Positions 4,521 through 5,535 of a stretch of 5,535 nucleotides of DNA are shown here, piece by piece. Under the pieces are notes generated by a model. That model had not been told where the DNA came from. It saw only the letters and a program-made list of their open reading frames with translations, and did not search any database. The position numbers and the translations under genes were made by a program. Position 1 is the stretch's first letter. Each line of letters opens with the position of its first letter. The stretch spans positions 1-5,535 of the forward strand of contig JAPLVI010000055.1 in NCBI GenBank assembly GCA_026397195.1, written 5' to 3'. Source of the DNA: Candidatus Berkelbacteria bacterium. Lineage in GTDB: Bacteria > Patescibacteriota > UBA1384 > JAHJRZ01.

Positions 4521-5535
4521 TTAATGCACTGAACAGGTTATACAGGGATCATAAGCTCTAACCAGCATTTCGAGTAACTTTTTTCTTTTCAATGATGAGA
4601 GATTTTTAGTCGTCTTTAATAGCTCTTTCGCGTCTTGCTCAAGAGATGATAAATTCTGCGTGGTCGGAGGGATGATGTCATAGCCAATTATCTCGCCCGC
4701 TTTATTAGTTTTAACATAATGATAAAGGATTCCGCGAGGCGCTTCGACTGCGCCAACTCCCTCGCCTCGCCTCGGTTTAAAATCAACTAGCCGGGGTTGC
4801 CACTTGTCTTCAATTAATTCCTGGCTATTTTTTATAATCATCTCTATTGCATGAAGAAGCTCAATCGCCTGTGCCAAATTGTTTAAGTAAGGATTATAAT
4901 TTGGTGTTTTAAGGCAAGTACTCTTTTCAATTTTTGCTTTTGGCATTAGTTCATAAGCTAAATTGTTAATTCGCGCCAACGCCCCAGTCATAAAAGGACG
5001 AGGGGAGGGCAAATGGTCAATATTCTTGCCATAATGCAGAGCATATTTGGCGCTCGAGGACGGCCTAATTTTTTCTTTTATTCTTTTCTTGTAATCCTTG
5101 GGTTTAAAACTTGAATCAAAGCTAGAAATAACATCGCCGGAATAAAAATCATAGTCGTCTAGTGTCAGAAATTCAACTTTTTGTGGAATTTCAGGATAAT
5201 TAAAACGGCTAAACATCTCAATCGTCATTTTGGCACTAATCATTTGCTTTTCTGCTTTATTTACAATTATTCCTACATCTTTTTTCTTAGGGAATTTAAG
5301 AAATCCGCCTACTGTTGGCGTTGTTGGATGAACTGCCTTGCCACCAATAATCTCAACTACTTCATCAGCAAAATGTTTTAAATCTAGTGCCATCCGTAGT
5401 TTTTTGGGATCTTTATCAGCTAAGGAGATAGTAGAATCAAGTCCCAGATAATCAGGTAAGGCCAAAAAATATAGATGCAAGGTATGGCTCTGGATAATTT
5501 GGGCTGCCTCTAAAATCTGTCGAAAACTGATAATA
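4521..5535 (-). CDS. [NiFe] hydrogenase large (alpha) subunit, group 3 (3b-like), 3' part
   Basis: The catalytic subunit that carries the NiFe(CN)2CO site for H2 oxidation or proton reduction in the cytosol. The frame is open to the window edge, so the visible 337 residues lack the N-terminal RxCGxC ligand pair; the codon TTG at 5480 lies inside the conserved SHTLHLYFLALPDYLG block and is not a start. Seen directly: that block (fragment residues 17-32), the group-3-like EAPRGILYHYV, IIPPTTQN, and the C-terminal ligand motif DPCITCSVH (329-337). Cys331 and Cys334 would bind Ni and Fe. The TAA follows His337 at once, so no C-terminal peptide exists for a maturation protease to remove. Order and motif fit the last gene of a beta-gamma-delta-alpha 3b operon, known from several candidate-phyla bacteria; the 3b label is an inference. 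Confidence 0.95.
   Translation of the reverse strand, partial: IISFRQILEAAQIIQSHTLHLYFLALPDYLGLDSTISLADKDPKKLRMALDLKHFADEVVEIIGGKAVHPTTPTVGGFLKFPKKKDVGIIVNKAEKQMISAKMTIEMFSRFNYPEIPQKVEFLTLDDYDFYSGDVISSFDSSFKPKDYKKRIKEKIRPSSSAKYALHYGKNIDHLPSPRPFMTGALARINNLAYELMPKAKIEKSTCLKTPNYNPYLNNLAQAIELLHAIEMIIKNSQELIEDKWQPRLVDFKPRRGEGVGAVEAPRGILYHYVKTNKAGEIIGYDIIPPTTQNLSSLEQDAKELLKTTKNLSSLKRKKLLEMLVRAYDPCITCSVH

Noticed and set aside
5478..5480. TTG at 5480 as a start for the hydrogenase gene
   Set aside because: The same frame continues to the window edge and encodes conserved family sequence (RQILEAAQIIQSH) upstream of it.
1..5535. UGA recoding as in some candidate phyla (code 25)
   Set aside because: No native gene has an in-frame TGA and conserved glycines use GGN codons, so there is no sign of recoding; the pseudopilin TGA fits as an ordinary stop.
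1..5535. CRISPR arrays, tRNA or rRNA genes, IS ends
   Set aside because: I read through both strands and saw no regularly spaced repeats, cloverleaf-like segments, rRNA words or transposase motifs.

Overview
The window looks like a piece of an AT-rich bacterial genome, probably a candidate-phyla-radiation (Patescibacteria/Parcubacteria-like) or similarly small-genomed anaerobe. This is inferred from three things: short, tightly packed genes with low-GC codons; a glycolytic triose segment beside a group 3 (3b-like) [NiFe] hydrogenase; and a small double CxxC zinc-ribbon protein of a kind I associate with these lineages. No rRNA or marker gene fixes the taxonomy. All native genes end in TAA and none has an in-frame TGA.

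Bases 1-3374, plus strand, form one compact gene run: the 3' part of triosephosphate isomerase (tpiA), glyceraldehyde-3-phosphate dehydrogenase (gap), the [NiFe]-hydrogenase maturation chaperone hypC, a ten-helix EamA/DMT-family exporter, and a DUF6390-type protein whose start overlaps the exporter by 37 bases. The last ~45 codons' worth of hypC's end and the exporter/DUF6390 overlap carry short, perfect palindromes that are translated. They look like small hairpin elements lodged at gene junctions.

Bases 3375-4041 are the convergence zone. A weak terminator and an AT-rich promoter-like stretch are followed by a sharply bounded GC-rich segment (about 3474-3951; roughly 65% G+C in the blocks I counted, against about 33% in blocks of the neighbouring genes). 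It encodes one type IV pilin/GspG-like pseudopilin with its own Shine-Dalgarno and its own strong intrinsic terminator. It looks like an acquired single-gene cassette. A second, bidirectional terminator then separates it from the minus-strand genes.

Bases 4042-5535, minus strand, hold a 98-residue protein with two tandem CxxC-x18-CxxC modules and, upstream of it, the 3' two-thirds or so of a [NiFe] hydrogenase large subunit. The hydrogenase stops exactly after the DPCxxCxxH ligand motif, so it has no C-terminal peptide to be cleaved. Between these two genes is a near-consensus sigma70 promoter (TGGACA-17-TATAAT). The transcript it predicts starts at the 5' strand of a long hairpin-like fold, so the zinc-ribbon gene may have a structured leader RNA.

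Working hypothesis: TPI and GAPDH generate NADH, the cytosolic group 3 hydrogenase can dispose of or recover reducing equivalents as H2, and HypC (and possibly DUF6390) serves its maturation. The pseudopilin is compositionally and functionally foreign to this neighbourhood.
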